A stretch of DNA of 62,704 bases from Neogemmobacter tilapiae. GTDB lineage: Bacteria > Pseudomonadota > Alphaproteobacteria > Rhodobacterales > Rhodobacteraceae. The position numbers and the translations under genes were made by a program. The notes beneath the pieces were generated by a model that was not told the origin of the DNA, did no database searches, and was given only the letters and a program-made list of their open reading frames with translations. Shown here one piece after another: positions 35,950 to 45,787 of the stretch. How positions within the stretch are numbered: the stretch's first letter is position 1; each line of letters opens with the position of its first letter. The DNA lies in contig NZ_BMYJ01000015.1 of assembly GCF_014652215.1 (NCBI RefSeq), positions 1 to 62,704 of the forward strand. The letters are read 5' to 3'.

Positions 35950-37121
35950 TTGGTTCCGTTCGCGGCGTCGGCCAAAGTGTTGACCGAATTGGCCGTGCCA
36001 GTGATCGCGTTGATGGTTTTCTGCCACTGCACGAAGGGCGCTTCGGTGACATAGACCGTGTCGCCATCCCGGATCTGGAATTCCCGCGCCTCAAAAATGC
36101 CGACGGGTTGGGTCAGGTCGAGGATATAGATCATCCGCTGATCGCCATACAGATCGGTCCGTCCCAGAACCTGACGCGCGACACCTTCCTTTTCGTTGCG
36201 GAAGATGAAGATGCCCTTGGGATCCGCCAAAGCCGAGGACAAGCCGCCAACGGTGGCCAGCGCCTCAATCGCAGTGAGCGTGGGGGTTTCGAACTGGACG
36301 AATTGTTGCGCACCGGTGGCCCCGAGCGCGGTGTAGGAACGCCGGTCCCGTTCGACGACGATCACGTCGCCGCTGCGCAGTGGGATATCCAGATCGGGGT
36401 TGTCGTAAAGATCTTGCATCCAGACCGAACCCTGCTTGGCCCCGCGCGTGACCCGAACAATCGCCGTTGCCGGTTCAATGGCCACGCCGCCGGCTTTGGC
36501 CAGCATCGCGGCCAGCGTCCGTGTCGGCAATTCGATCGGGAAGACGCCCTGGCCGCCGACAGCGCCTGAAACGGTGACGGTGGCCCCATCGCCCGCCTTG
36601 CGCGCAACGTTCACCTGCGGATCGGGGGTTTGGGTTTCCAGTTTGCGGGTGATCAACTGGCGCAGGCCTTCCGGGGTCTGCCCGGCAGCTTTGATGCGGC
36701 CAGCATAGGGCACGAAGATATAGCCCTGACCATCGACGATCAGCTGCTGCAACTGGGAAACGCGCTGACCGGTGTTGCCCAAAAGTGGGTCGTCCCGCAC
36801 GTTTTCATAGATTGTCAGCCCCAGCACATCGCCGGGCGAAATCATGTCTGATCCGACGAGGCCCGCATTGCGGAAATCCGAGCTGAAACCCTGAAGACTG
36901 TCGGTATTGGCAATTCGTGTGACACGCGAATCGACCGGAACGATGAGGGCGTCACCCTCTTTCAGGACGGAGCCGGAAATAATCTCGCTGCGATTCGGCC
37001 CAGAGCGGGGCAGACCGCAGGCGGTAACAGACAGCACCAGCGAAGAAAGGGCCAGAAACTGGATGGCCCTGCGCGTCGAACGTGTCACTCTGCGGTTCCT
37101 CTTGCCGGGATTACCTGTCAT
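35946..37121 (-). CDS. Outer-membrane polysaccharide export lipoprotein (Wza/KpsD family)
   Basis: 391 aa. Lipoprotein signal with a lipobox around LSVTACG. The Poly_export domain is LGLTIYENVRDD through GYIFVPYAGRIKAAG, followed by SLBB-type repeats (VTVSGAVGGQGVFPI and AREFQIRDGDTVYV). Forms the periplasm-to-surface channel for the polymer. Lies between kpsS and kpsC on the same strand. Confidence 0.88.
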   Translation of the reverse strand: MTGNPGKRNRRVTRSTRRAIQFLALSSLVLSVTACGLPRSGPNRSEIISGSVLKEGDALIVPVDSRVTRIANTDSLQGFSSDFRNAGLVGSDMISPGDVLGLTIYENVRDDPLLGNTGQRVSQLQQLIVDGQGYIFVPYAGRIKAAGQTPEGLRQLITRKLETQTPDPQVNVARKAGDGATVTVSGAVGGQGVFPIELPTRTLAAMLAKAGGVAIEPATAIVRVTRGAKQGSVWMQDLYDNPDLDIPLRSGDVIVVERDRRSYTALGATGAQQFVQFETPTLTAIEALATVGGLSSALADPKGIFIFRNEKEGVARQVLGRTDLYGDQRMIYILDLTQPVGIFEAREFQIRDGDTVYVTEAPFVQWQKTINAITGTANSVNTLADAANGTN

Positions 37122-37132
37122 TGGCGGAAAGG

Positions 37133-38464
37133 TTAGCTGGAAGCCAACCGTTTTGCCAGCTTTCCGCTAGCATCGCCTGATACGAGTCGCAACTGTTGCT
37201 GGGCTGCCGCGCCACTTTCTGCAAGCAAGGGCGCGTAGGGATCGCCCTCGGACAGCATTGCATCGGGCAGGCGTCGGATCAGTGTGTTGCGTCCGCCAGC
37301 TGAATAATAGCCGCCCGGGAACTGGCTGGAATGCAGCAAAAAGCGGCGAAAGGCGCGGGCGGCGACGGGGTCGGGGCGTTGGGGGGCCGCAAAGAAACCG
37401 ACCAGTGCCTGATCCGAGACCAGGCCCGGCTTGGAATAGACTGCCGTTCCCATTGCCTTGAGCGGAAGCCCACGCCAAAGAACCTGCTGGCCTGCGGTCG
37501 AATTGATCGTCACCGCCGATTCGGCGCCGTCGAGCAAGCGGGCGAGTTTGCCCCCTCGCACGAAATGGACGCGACGCGCTATGCCGGACGCTTTGGCCAA
37601 ACGGCGGATGTCGCGGGCCAGGGCGGTGCGTCCATCCTCCAGCGGATGGGCCTTGAAAACCAGATGATGATGCTTTGGCGCGCCTTGCGCAAAGCCGAGA
37701 AGGACCTGATCCAGAAATTCGGTCATGCTGGCATAAGGGGAATGGTTGCGGAAACTGGCGTCATGTTCCAATTGCAGCAGGGCCAGATGATAGGGAAATC
37801 CGCCCCTGCGGATGACGCTGGTTGCGAGGATTCGTTCCCAGCGGTGAAAGGGCAAAAGCAAAAGTCGCTTGGCGTAAAGGGCGAATTCCTGGGTCACACT
37901 TTGGTCGCGATGAGAGCGAAAGGCGGGAAAGCGCCAGCGGCCCAACCAAACCAGAAAGTGATAAACAGCGCCCCAGAACATGTGCTGTCGCAGATCGCCC
38001 CAATGGGTGGGCGCCTCGGGCTGGTCGGCCAGCGGGCCTTGGGCGGCTTGGACAATCTGATCCATTGAAAGTGTCATCAGGCGCGAATGGCCGTTGGACC
38101 CGTCGCGTTCATAGGTCGCCCAATAGGGCCGCATGTAACCTTCCTCGAACACATGAACCCGAAGGCCGCGTGCCTTGGCGGCCCGAATCGCATGGGCATG
38201 GATAGGGCGCGTATCGCCATAAAGCACGATATCGGTGATCTGCCTTTCGTCCAGCAGCGGCCCGATACTGTCGGCCCATTGGTCGGGCGTATTATGGCAG
38301 GGGATAAAGCTGGCGCGGTCCGGCCAGAAAGCCCGGTCGCCCAGATTGAAGCCCACGCGCCAGACCTGCGCGCCCGTCGCCCTCAGCGCCTTGGCCAGAC
38401 GATGAAAGAACGGGCCGTGCGGGCCTTGCAGGAACAGAAAGCGGCAATCGGAACCAGAACGCAT
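37133..38464 (-). CDS. kpsS: Capsule beta-Kdo transferase KpsS
   Basis: 443 aa. Family pattern: FLFLQGPHGPFFHRLA at the start, RVHVFEEGYMRPYW, FKAHPLEDGRT and VTINSTAGQQVLWRGLP. Adds the first beta-Kdo to the lipid acceptor that KpsC extends. Cytosolic or peripheral. It is first in the capsule run; the ABC exporter genes kpsM/T/E are not in the window. Confidence 0.9.
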   Translation of the reverse strand: MRSGSDCRFLFLQGPHGPFFHRLAKALRATGAQVWRVGFNLGDRAFWPDRASFIPCHNTPDQWADSIGPLLDERQITDIVLYGDTRPIHAHAIRAAKARGLRVHVFEEGYMRPYWATYERDGSNGHSRLMTLSMDQIVQAAQGPLADQPEAPTHWGDLRQHMFWGAVYHFLVWLGRWRFPAFRSHRDQSVTQEFALYAKRLLLLPFHRWERILATSVIRRGGFPYHLALLQLEHDASFRNHSPYASMTEFLDQVLLGFAQGAPKHHHLVFKAHPLEDGRTALARDIRRLAKASGIARRVHFVRGGKLARLLDGAESAVTINSTAGQQVLWRGLPLKAMGTAVYSKPGLVSDQALVGFFAAPQRPDPVAARAFRRFLLHSSQFPGGYYSAGGRNTLIRRLPDAMLSEGDPYAPLLAESGAAAQQQLRLVSGDASGKLAKRLASS

Positions 38465-38560
38465 GGCCCCTTATAGCTTGCTTTCGCCGCTTTCGCGCGG
38501 GGAATCTTGCGGCTGGGGCCGTGGCGCGTTAGCCCTTGGGGCAACACAAAGGAATGTCCC

Positions 38561-39169
38561 ATGTTCACCGGAATTGTCACCGACATCGGCCAGATCATCA
38601 GCACGGCGCAAGAGGGCGACCTGCGCGCCCGGATTGCCACCGCTTATCATGTCGAAACCATCGACATTGGCGCGTCGATCGCCTGTGAGGGGGTTTGCCT
38701 GACGGTGATCGACAAGGGCCGCAACGGCGAAGGGCAGGGCTGGTTCGACGTGCAGATTTCGGCGGAAACGGTGAATGTTACCAACATCGGGCGCAATGGC
38801 TGGCACGCGGGTCGGCGGATCAATCTGGAACGCGCGCTGAAGGTGGGCGACGAATTGGGCGGGCATATCGTGTCAGGGCATGTGGACGGATTGGCCGAGG
38901 TGGTGGGACTGCGCCACGAGGGCGACAGTCTGCGGCTGACGTTCCGGGCACCGGAGGATCTGGCCCGGTTCATTGCGCAAAAGGGCTCGATCACGCTGAA
39001 CGGCACCTCGCTGACGGTGAACGAGGTTGCGGGGGTGGAGTTCGGTGTGAACCTGATTCCGCATACCCGTCAGGTGACAACCTGGGGGCAGGTGGCCCTC
39101 GGCGATCTGGTGAACCTAGAGGTGGATACGATGGCGCGCTATGTGGCGCGGTTGCAGGAATGGGCGTGA
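38561..39169 (+). CDS. ribE: Riboflavin synthase alpha chain
   Basis: 202 aa, normal length. Two lumazine-binding repeats: MFTGIVTDIGQI with IACEGVCLTV in the first, GHIVSGHVDG with SLTVNEVAGVEFGVNLIPHT in the second. Dismutates two 6,7-dimethyl-8-ribityllumazine molecules to riboflavin. AAAGGAA precedes ATG 38561. No FMN riboswitch in the 96-nt gap to kpsS. Confidence 0.95.
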   Translation: MFTGIVTDIGQIISTAQEGDLRARIATAYHVETIDIGASIACEGVCLTVIDKGRNGEGQGWFDVQISAETVNVTNIGRNGWHAGRRINLERALKVGDELGGHIVSGHVDGLAEVVGLRHEGDSLRLTFRAPEDLARFIAQKGSITLNGTSLTVNEVAGVEFGVNLIPHTRQVTTWGQVALGDLVNLEVDTMARYVARLQEWA

Positions 39170-39714
39170 GCATCGGGCATAACGGCGGGCCGTCTATGGA
39201 CGAGGGCCTGTCCTGGCGGCGGCATTGCTGGAGCAAGGCGCGCGCCGATCTTTTGCCGGTGCTGCCGATCGAGGTGGTGCGTCTGCGGGTGAAACGCGCG
39301 GCGGAACTGGGGCTGGACTATCGGACCTATGCTGGGGTGCGGGCGCAGACGGGGCATGATCTGGTGGGATTTCTGTTTTCGTCGAACGCTTTGGGCCTGT
39401 TGCGGGCGGGCGATACCGTGCCGGTGGCGCGGATGGAGAAATTGGCGGGGCTGGTGGCGGAAAGGGTCGGGCTTTCGCGTCCAGGGCTTTCACCGGGGGC
39501 GATGTTGCAGGCCTGTCCGCCATTGACCGGGGCCGCGCCGGGGCCTGCGCCTTTGGCCGCTTGGGCACAGGCGCGGGACGCGCTGCGCAGCGCGTTGCGG
39601 GGTGTGCCGGGCGACCGGATGCTGCTGGTGGGCGATGCGCCGTGGGAGGCGGATTGGGCCGCGATAGGGCGGCTGGCGGGCCATCTGCCGGCAGCGCGGT
39701 TCTTTGCCGCCTGA
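39160..39714 (+). CDS. Uncharacterised protein overlapping riboflavin synthase
   Basis: 184 aa from ATG 39160 (GTG 39166 is an alternative), overlapping ribE by 4-10 nt in another frame. Starts GVSIGHNGGPSMDEGLSW; an IGHNGGP motif occurs in many small alphaproteobacterial proteins. The middle, KRAAELGLDYRTYAGVRAQTG, looks helical. No TM, signal or known catalytic motif. Coupled translation with ribE, but no link to flavin metabolism is visible. Confidence 0.75.
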   Translation: MGVSIGHNGGPSMDEGLSWRRHCWSKARADLLPVLPIEVVRLRVKRAAELGLDYRTYAGVRAQTGHDLVGFLFSSNALGLLRAGDTVPVARMEKLAGLVAERVGLSRPGLSPGAMLQACPPLTGAAPGPAPLAAWAQARDALRSALRGVPGDRMLLVGDAPWEADWAAIGRLAGHLPAARFFAA

Positions 39715-39927
39715 TCAGCGGGCGCGATAGTGTTTCAGGACGAACAGCCGGATGGCCGAGGCGAGGCCCTGATCCGGGCCGCGCGCCGCATCAATCTGGG
39801 CGGCCAGCGCGTTGAGCGGCTGGCTGGTTTCAAGGGCGATGTCGCGGAAGGCCTGCCAGAATTCATCCTCCAGCGAAACGCTGGTGCGATGGCCGTTGAG
39901 GGTGAGGGAATGTTTGGCCGGGGGCAT
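39715..39927 (-). CDS. Ribbon-helix-helix (RHH_4) protein
   Basis: 70 aa, typical length. RHH fold: TLNGHRTSVSLEDEFWQAFRD then TSQPLNALAAQID, ending in a basic tail. In related genomes such a gene follows fumC and DUF4169 (from memory). Here its ATG overlaps the stop of an RTX gene (TGATG), and DUF4169/fumC lie 4.2 kb upstream beyond two RTX genes. Likely DNA-binding. Confidence 0.85.
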   Translation of the reverse strand: MPPAKHSLTLNGHRTSVSLEDEFWQAFRDIALETSQPLNALAAQIDAARGPDQGLASAIRLFVLKHYRAR

Positions 39928-42335
39928 CAGATGAGAAAGTGGCTCTGCGTGAGGTTATCGATATCGGTATTCTCCAGAATCAGACGATCCTTTCCCGCAA
40001 CGACCACGACGTCATCACCAATTTGGCGAAGATGGTTTTTCTGAAGGTCGGCAAAATTCTTGATGGACTTGATGTCGCGAACATCCACGCGGTCATGGGC
40101 GCGCCCGGTTGCCTTGAAATCCTTGACCCGATCCTGTCCATAACCGGTATCCAGCACGAAGAAATCGATCCCATTGCCGCCAATCAAAGTGTCTGACCCG
40201 CCGTTTCCGTAAAGCCCATCCACACCGCCACCGCCCCGGATAACATTGCGCGCATCATTGCCGTAAAGGGCATTGCCACCATTGTTTCCGGTCAAGTTCA
40301 ACTTTCGGGTTCCAAACAAGGCTGCATGAAACACATCAAAATTATCGGAGTTTAGATCAATCGAAATATTGTCCGAGGCCATGATGTTGTCGCCGTCGCC
40401 GCCCCGCACTGTATCGGATCGGCTGTCAACATAAATCACGTCGTTGCCAGCCCCTCCGAACAAGGCATCCGCTCCGGCCCCTCCAACAATTGTATCCGCC
40501 CCGTCACCGCCGAAAATTTGGTCAGAGCCATTGTTGCCATAAAGAGAATTGGCGCCCGAATTTCCCCAAAGACTATTGTCTGCGTCATCGCCCGCAAGCA
40601 CAAGGTCAAGAAAACCTGAAAGCCGAGCGTCCTCTATACCGGTCCATTGCCATAGGGCGATGGACAAAACATCGCTGCGCAACTGGTCGCGGCCGCCGCT
40701 GTCAAAGAGGGTGTCATTTTCATGGTCTATGACATAAACATCATCGCCATCGCCACCTTGGAGTGTATCAATCCCGGTGCCACCATCCAAAATGTCGTTG
40801 CCGATTCCGCCCGTCAAAAGATCATTGCCCGCAAAGCCAAGGATGGTGTCGTGCCCTGCCTCGCCGTCAATCAACTCGGCAGCGCTGGTGCCTTCCAAGT
40901 AATTATCGCCCTCAATGCCAACATTCGACGGACGTCCCAGCAGCAGCTTTACGCCATCCGCGGTTTGGAAAAAGATGTCATCGTTGCCATCGCCATTGGT
41001 ATCACCAGCCCCTGAGAGCAGTCCCAGAAAGGGCTTGTTGGGTTTGAACTGAACCGAGAAACCCTCGTTCGGGTTCAGGGTTGCCAAGTCCAAATAATCT
41101 GGAAGAATGCGCGTGGTTCCATATAGAACCGTCACAGGGGTAGGCATATCGGGATTCATCCGGCTTTCAAAGGCGATATCATCCAGACCGTCACCATTGA
41201 AATCGCCGACCGACAAAGCTTTGCCGACATCATAATACGGCACAATTTGAAAACCTTCCCAAGTGTCCAGCTCACTGAGATCGATGTCTGATCGCGACGG
41301 ATCATTTGTGCCAAAAACAACAAAAACATCGCGGGATGATTCGTTGTAGCCGTCGCTATCATTGCCGCGGCTTGCATAACCAGCCGTTATGATGAGATCC
41401 CCGATCCCATCGCCATTAAAGTCACCTGCTGACCTGGTCGAGACGTTGATCAGGGCGCCGTTGGAAGGCAATTGGATTGTAAAGCCGTTTGTACCATTCA
41501 AATTGGCGGCGTTCGTTTCCGGTGTTTCCCCCTGCGATACGCCGAAGAAAATTGAAACTGACCGCATACCTACGTCTCTGATCGATGGCGAAGATACCGC
41601 GATATCGGCGCGCCCATCGCCGTTCACATCGCCGACAAAATTGGCTTCGAAATTGCCGTGCCTTTTTTTGGGAACAATGAACTCATACGATTGATCACCA
41701 AGATTCACGAAAGCCCGTTTTTCGGGTTCAAAAATTCCGAGCCGATAGCTGCTAGAGACTGTATCAATGTTTGAGTCGCCGTTGAAATCTGCACCGCCTG
41801 AGGTGTGGCCGCCGAAAGAATAGCCAGAGCCATACTCGGCATATTCTTCGGGCAGATTGTTGAAGTCCATCAAGTTGGGAATTTCGTCGCCGCCGTAGAA
41901 AATGACAATCTTATTCCCCAAGTATGAATTTCCGTTGCCAAACGGATCATTCCCGTAGATCGAGGTTGAAAACATGAAGTCGTCGAAACCGTCCTCGTTA
42001 TAATCGCCGATCGACCTGATAGACAGGCCGATTGTTGAAGCCGGATTCGAAATCGTGATGGTGAACCCTTCACTTTCATCAATATTGTTCAGATCAACGT
42101 CCGACGGTACCCCGTCTTGCGTGCCGAATATGACATGAAGTTTGCTATATGTTTCGTCTTGCCCCTGCTGCCGAGATCGGCTGGAAAAAGCGAAATCGAG
42201 GAAGCCATCGCCATTCACGTCGCCGAGTGTCACAGCGTTCATTGCTGTCGAAAAGTAACTGGAGTCATTGATGGAGCGGATGTCAGTGCCTTCAGTCAGC
42301 TGCGACAGCGTAAAAATTTTATTGTAGACGGTCAT
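39927..42335 (-). CDS. Large RTX protein with FG-GAP (integrin-like) repeats
   Basis: 802 aa from ATG 42335 (GAGG 6 nt upstream). The first about 500 residues contain FG-GAP/VCBS repeats with Ca loops such as GDVNGDGFLDFAFSS, GDFNGDGIGDLIIT and GDTNGDGNDDIFFQ, predicting a beta-propeller. From about 510, RTX nonapeptides follow (GFAGNDLLTGG, GGDGADTIVGG). The tail, LILENTDIDNLTQSHFLI, matches the classic C-terminal type I secretion end. GC content is lower than in flanking genes. A cell-surface or secreted adhesin/matrix role is likely. Confidence 0.87.
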   Translation of the reverse strand: MTVYNKIFTLSQLTEGTDIRSINDSSYFSTAMNAVTLGDVNGDGFLDFAFSSRSRQQGQDETYSKLHVIFGTQDGVPSDVDLNNIDESEGFTITISNPASTIGLSIRSIGDYNEDGFDDFMFSTSIYGNDPFGNGNSYLGNKIVIFYGGDEIPNLMDFNNLPEEYAEYGSGYSFGGHTSGGADFNGDSNIDTVSSSYRLGIFEPEKRAFVNLGDQSYEFIVPKKRHGNFEANFVGDVNGDGRADIAVSSPSIRDVGMRSVSIFFGVSQGETPETNAANLNGTNGFTIQLPSNGALINVSTRSAGDFNGDGIGDLIITAGYASRGNDSDGYNESSRDVFVVFGTNDPSRSDIDLSELDTWEGFQIVPYYDVGKALSVGDFNGDGLDDIAFESRMNPDMPTPVTVLYGTTRILPDYLDLATLNPNEGFSVQFKPNKPFLGLLSGAGDTNGDGNDDIFFQTADGVKLLLGRPSNVGIEGDNYLEGTSAAELIDGEAGHDTILGFAGNDLLTGGIGNDILDGGTGIDTLQGGDGDDVYVIDHENDTLFDSGGRDQLRSDVLSIALWQWTGIEDARLSGFLDLVLAGDDADNSLWGNSGANSLYGNNGSDQIFGGDGADTIVGGAGADALFGGAGNDVIYVDSRSDTVRGGDGDNIMASDNISIDLNSDNFDVFHAALFGTRKLNLTGNNGGNALYGNDARNVIRGGGGVDGLYGNGGSDTLIGGNGIDFFVLDTGYGQDRVKDFKATGRAHDRVDVRDIKSIKNFADLQKNHLRQIGDDVVVVAGKDRLILENTDIDNLTQSHFLI

Positions 42336-42405
42336 GACATCCTCGGGTAACGGCACTTTTTTAGCCAACGTCGTGTTTGCAGTAGGGGGCTTGCCCCATA
42401 CCAAT

Positions 42406-44082
42406 TCAGAAAAGGAAGTGATCGGCGGTCAGGTCGGACAGGCGGGTGTCTTCCAGCGTCAGGGTTTCGCCAGAGCCAGAGTTGATGACAACATCCTGCC
42501 CCTTCTGTCGCATGTGATTTGCCTTGAGATCGGCGTAGTTTCTGATTTCGGGCAAGTCGAAAATCAAGACAAAGTCATGGTTTTGACCCTTTGCTACAAA
42601 ATCGACGACACGATCAGAATCAATGTTCTTGTAGAGACCAAAAGAATCTCGGCCCCTGCCGCCGGTCAAAAAGTCATCGCCGCCATTTCCGTAAAGCGTA
42701 TCGTTCCCTGATTTACCGACGATCTTGTTGCCTAGGTCATTGCCACCCAAAACGTTGTGGCCAGCATTCCCGGTCAATTTCGTGGCGGTGCTGTCTGTGT
42801 CGAGATAGCCGTATTCGACATTCTCGGGCAAGACCATATCCAGCCAGCTTAGCACCGTATCGGCATTGTTGGCGCGCGCTTCGACAATGACGTCGTCGGC
42901 ATCCAGGCGATAATACCAATCATTGCCATCACCACCGATCATCGTATCGCGCCCGGAACCGCCATAAATTCGATCCCCTGTGGCTCCGCCAAAGAGTTTG
43001 TCGTTTCCGCCATTGCCGTAGAGCGTGTCTGTGCTGCCACCACCATAGATAAAGTTTGCCACGTCGTTGCCACCCAGAACGTTTCCTGAGGAACTTCCCG
43101 TCAATCTTGTGGCCGTACCACCCGTGTCCAGATATCCATTCTCAATATTGTTTTTGAGCGTATAGTTGTTCAGGCTAACGACAGTGTCGGTCCCCTGTCG
43201 CGCTTTTTCAACAACCACATCGCTATCACTGTCGATGAAATACAGATCGTCGCCCTCGTTGCCGATCAATGTATCAATGCCGGACCCACCATAAAAAGTG
43301 TCCGCACGCATGTCGCCGAAAGCATAGTCATTGCCGTCGCCGCCAAAAAATACGTCAGCATCGCCATTCTGGAGGCCTGAGTCGTCTTCTAGTCCAAAGA
43401 GGGTGTCATTGCCTAGGCCGCCGTAAATGCTGTCTGAGCCACCGCCCCCGCGAATGAGATCGTCGCCCGCGTTGCCATAAATTGTGTCTTTCCCAGCCAA
43501 GCCCCGAATTGTATTGGAAAGGTTGTTTCCACCCAAAAGGTTATCAAGGCCGTTGCCGTTCATTTGGGCGGGCAAAGTGCCGTCAATGTCAAGGTAACCG
43601 ACCTCAACATTATCGGGTAGGGTCAAGCCGCCGGAGCTAACAATGGTGTCCTGACCGCCGTTCTCCTGCTCTTCCACCTCCCAATAGCCGTTATCGGTAT
43701 AGTACCAATCGTCGCCTGCTCCGCCGCTCAGAGTGTTGGACGACATGGAGCCGCCTTGGTCGAGTCCGCCATAGATGGTATCATTGCCTATGCCACCATA
43801 GATGCGATCAAAGCCTGCGCCGCCATACAGGCGGTCATCCCCATCACCACCCCAAATCGTGTCCTGGGCATCGTCGCCGTAAATCGTGTCGTTGCCGGCA
43901 TCGCCGTTGAGGCTGTCACGTCCCTCACCGCCATCCACCGAGTCATTGCCCTCAAGACCATTGATCAGGTCGTCGCCGGCCAATCCGTTCAGGGTATCGT
44001 TGTCGGCTGTGCCATTCAGTGTGTCATTGTCCAAGGTGCCATCGGCCAGCACCAGCATTTCATCCTGAACAGCGTCAACCAT
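42406..44082 (-). CDS. RTX calcium-binding protein, DHFLF-tail class
   Basis: 558 aa, almost entirely RTX nonapeptides (GLAGDDLINGLEGNDSVDGG and on), interrupted by three spacer motifs of the form LPDNVEVGYLDIDGT / LKNNIENGYLDTGGT / LPENVEYGYLDTDST. Ends LTLEDTRLSDLTADHFLF, the same secretion-tail class as the neighbour. AGGGG lies 7 nt before ATG 44082. Likely exported by a type I system located elsewhere. Confidence 0.88.
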   Translation of the reverse strand: MVDAVQDEMLVLADGTLDNDTLNGTADNDTLNGLAGDDLINGLEGNDSVDGGEGRDSLNGDAGNDTIYGDDAQDTIWGGDGDDRLYGGAGFDRIYGGIGNDTIYGGLDQGGSMSSNTLSGGAGDDWYYTDNGYWEVEEQENGGQDTIVSSGGLTLPDNVEVGYLDIDGTLPAQMNGNGLDNLLGGNNLSNTIRGLAGKDTIYGNAGDDLIRGGGGSDSIYGGLGNDTLFGLEDDSGLQNGDADVFFGGDGNDYAFGDMRADTFYGGSGIDTLIGNEGDDLYFIDSDSDVVVEKARQGTDTVVSLNNYTLKNNIENGYLDTGGTATRLTGSSSGNVLGGNDVANFIYGGGSTDTLYGNGGNDKLFGGATGDRIYGGSGRDTMIGGDGNDWYYRLDADDVIVEARANNADTVLSWLDMVLPENVEYGYLDTDSTATKLTGNAGHNVLGGNDLGNKIVGKSGNDTLYGNGGDDFLTGGRGRDSFGLYKNIDSDRVVDFVAKGQNHDFVLIFDLPEIRNYADLKANHMRQKGQDVVINSGSGETLTLEDTRLSDLTADHFLF

Positions 44083-44136
44083 TACAATCCCCTAAAAGTT
44101 GTTGGGGCAAGGCATGGCACGCCGAAAGTTGTTTGT

Positions 44137-44304
44137 CTATCGCTTGTTGCCATCCAGATCGCGCGCCGCCTTTTCGGCTTGCGCGCGGTCTAGATCTTTC
44201 TGGGCTTTTGTCCGCCCGAACTTGGCCGCATTGGCATCGGCCTGGGCCTTTTCGTCGGCCTTGACCTTGGCTTTACGGGCCTTGTTCAGGTTGACGACGG
44301 TCAT
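44137..44304 (-). CDS. DUF4169 protein, 55 aa
   Basis: A short gene read from ATG 44304 to TAG 44137: begins MTVVNLNKARKAKVKADEK, then NAAKFGRTKAQKDLDRA, with a Lys/Ala-rich helical body. The VNLNKARK start and KFGRTKA motif fit DUF4169. Follows fumC by 9 nt on the same strand, a conserved pairing in Rhodobacteraceae. Function unknown. Confidence 0.85.
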   Translation of the reverse strand: MTVVNLNKARKAKVKADEKAQADANAAKFGRTKAQKDLDRAQAEKAARDLDGNKR

Positions 44305-44313
44305 TTCCGGCGG

Positions 44314-45708
44314 TTACCCCTTGGGTCCGATCATGTCTTCGGGGCGGACCACGCGGTCAAAGGTTTCGCCATCGACAAAGCCTAGCGCAATCGCCTCTTC
44401 GCGCAGCGTCGTGCCGTTTTTATGCGCGGTTTTGGCGACTTTGGTGGCGTTGTCATAGCCGATGGTGGGGGCTAGGGCCGTCACCAGCATCAGGCTTTCC
44501 TTCATCAGCTTGTCGATCCGCGCGACGTTGGCCTCGGTCCCCACCACCATGTTGTCGGTGAAAGATTTCGCGGCATCGCCCAAAAGCTGCATGGATTGCA
44601 GGACGTTGTAGGACATCATCGGGTTGTAGACGTTCAGTTCGAAATGCCCTTGGCTGCCGGCAAAACCGACCGCGGCGTCATTGCCCATGACATGGGCGCA
44701 GACCATGGTCAGCGCCTCGGCCTGGGTCGGGTTGACCTTGCCCGGCATGATCGAGGAACCCGGTTCGTTTTCCGGCAGGATCAATTCACCCAGACCCGAG
44801 CGCGGGCCGGAACCCAGAAGACGCATGTCGTTGGCGATTTTGAACAGGCTGACGGCGACGGTTTTCAAAGCGCCCGAAAACATCACCATGGCGTCATGGG
44901 CGGCCAGTGCCTCAAACTTGTTCGGGGCGGTGACAAAGGGCAGGTGGGTGATTTCGGCAATCTGGGCCGCCACGCGGGTATCCCAGCCGACGCGGGTGTT
45001 GAGGCCGGTGCCGACAGCGGTGCCGCCTTGGGCCAGATCATAGATTTCCGGCAGGATTTTCTTGATGCGGGTGATGCCCATCGCCACCTGATGCGCATAG
45101 CCGCCGAATTCCTGCCCCAGGGTCAGGGGGGTGGCGTCCTGTGTATGGGTGCGGCCGATCTTGATGATGTCTTTGAAATCCTTGGCCTTGCGGGCCAAGG
45201 CATGGTGCAGATGTTCCAGCCCCGGCAGCAACACGTCGCGCGCGACCATGCCGATGGCGACGTGCATCGCGGTGGGGAAAGTGTCGTTCGACGACTGGCC
45301 CATGTTGACATGGTCATTCGGATGGACGGGCTTTTTCGACCCCATCACGCCCCCCAGCATTTCGATGGCGCGGTTGGAGATAACCTCGTTCGCGTTCATG
45401 TTCGACTGGGTGCCAGACCCCGTTTGCCAGACGACCAGCGGGAAATTGTCGTCGAATTTGCCGTCAATCACCTCTTGCGCGGCGGTGGCGATGGCGTTGC
45501 CCAGTTCGGGGGGGATGTCGCCTTGGGCGATGTTGACCAGCGCGCAGGCTTTCTTGATCACGCCCAAGGCGCGGACGATGGCAACGGGCTGCTTTTCCCA
45601 ACCGATGGGAAAGTTGATGATCGAGCGTTGGGTCTGCGCGCCCCAGTATTTGTCGGCGGGCACTTCCAACGGGCCAAAGCTGTCGGTCTCGGTGCGGGTG
45701 GCGGTCAT
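44314..45708 (-). CDS. fumC: Class II fumarate hydratase
   Basis: 464 aa, standard. Fumarase/aspartase signature [16 protein letters not shown]; catalytic-pocket stretches [19 protein letters not shown] and [16 protein letters not shown], cited as [10 protein letters not shown] and [10 protein letters not shown]. Interconverts fumarate and L-malate in the TCA cycle; oxygen-stable, no Fe-S cluster. Followed by DUF4169. Confidence 0.96.
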   Translation of the reverse strand: MTATRTETDSFGPLEVPADKYWGAQTQRSIINFPIGWEKQPVAIVRALGVIKKACALVNIAQGDIPPELGNAIATAAQEVIDGKFDDNFPLVVWQTGSGTQSNMNANEVISNRAIEMLGGVMGSKKPVHPNDHVNMGQSSNDTFPTAMHVAIGMVARDVLLPGLEHLHHALARKAKDFKDIIKIGRTHTQDATPLTLGQEFGGYAHQVAMGITRIKKILPEIYDLAQGGTAVGTGLNTRVGWDTRVAAQIAEITHLPFVTAPNKFEALAAHDAMVMFSGALKTVAVSLFKIANDMRLLGSGPRSGLGELILPENEPGSSIMPGKVNPTQAEALTMVCAHVMGNDAAVGFAGSQGHFELNVYNPMMSYNVLQSMQLLGDAAKSFTDNMVVGTEANVARIDKLMKESLMLVTALAPTIGYDNATKVAKTAHKNGTTLREEAIALGFVDGETFDRVVRPEDMIGPKG

Positions 45709-45787
45709 CGGAATCTCCCCTTGCGCTGGCTGGGGGTGTGATAGGCCGATGGCGGGGAAAGATCAATCGGTATGCGATTGTATGCCG

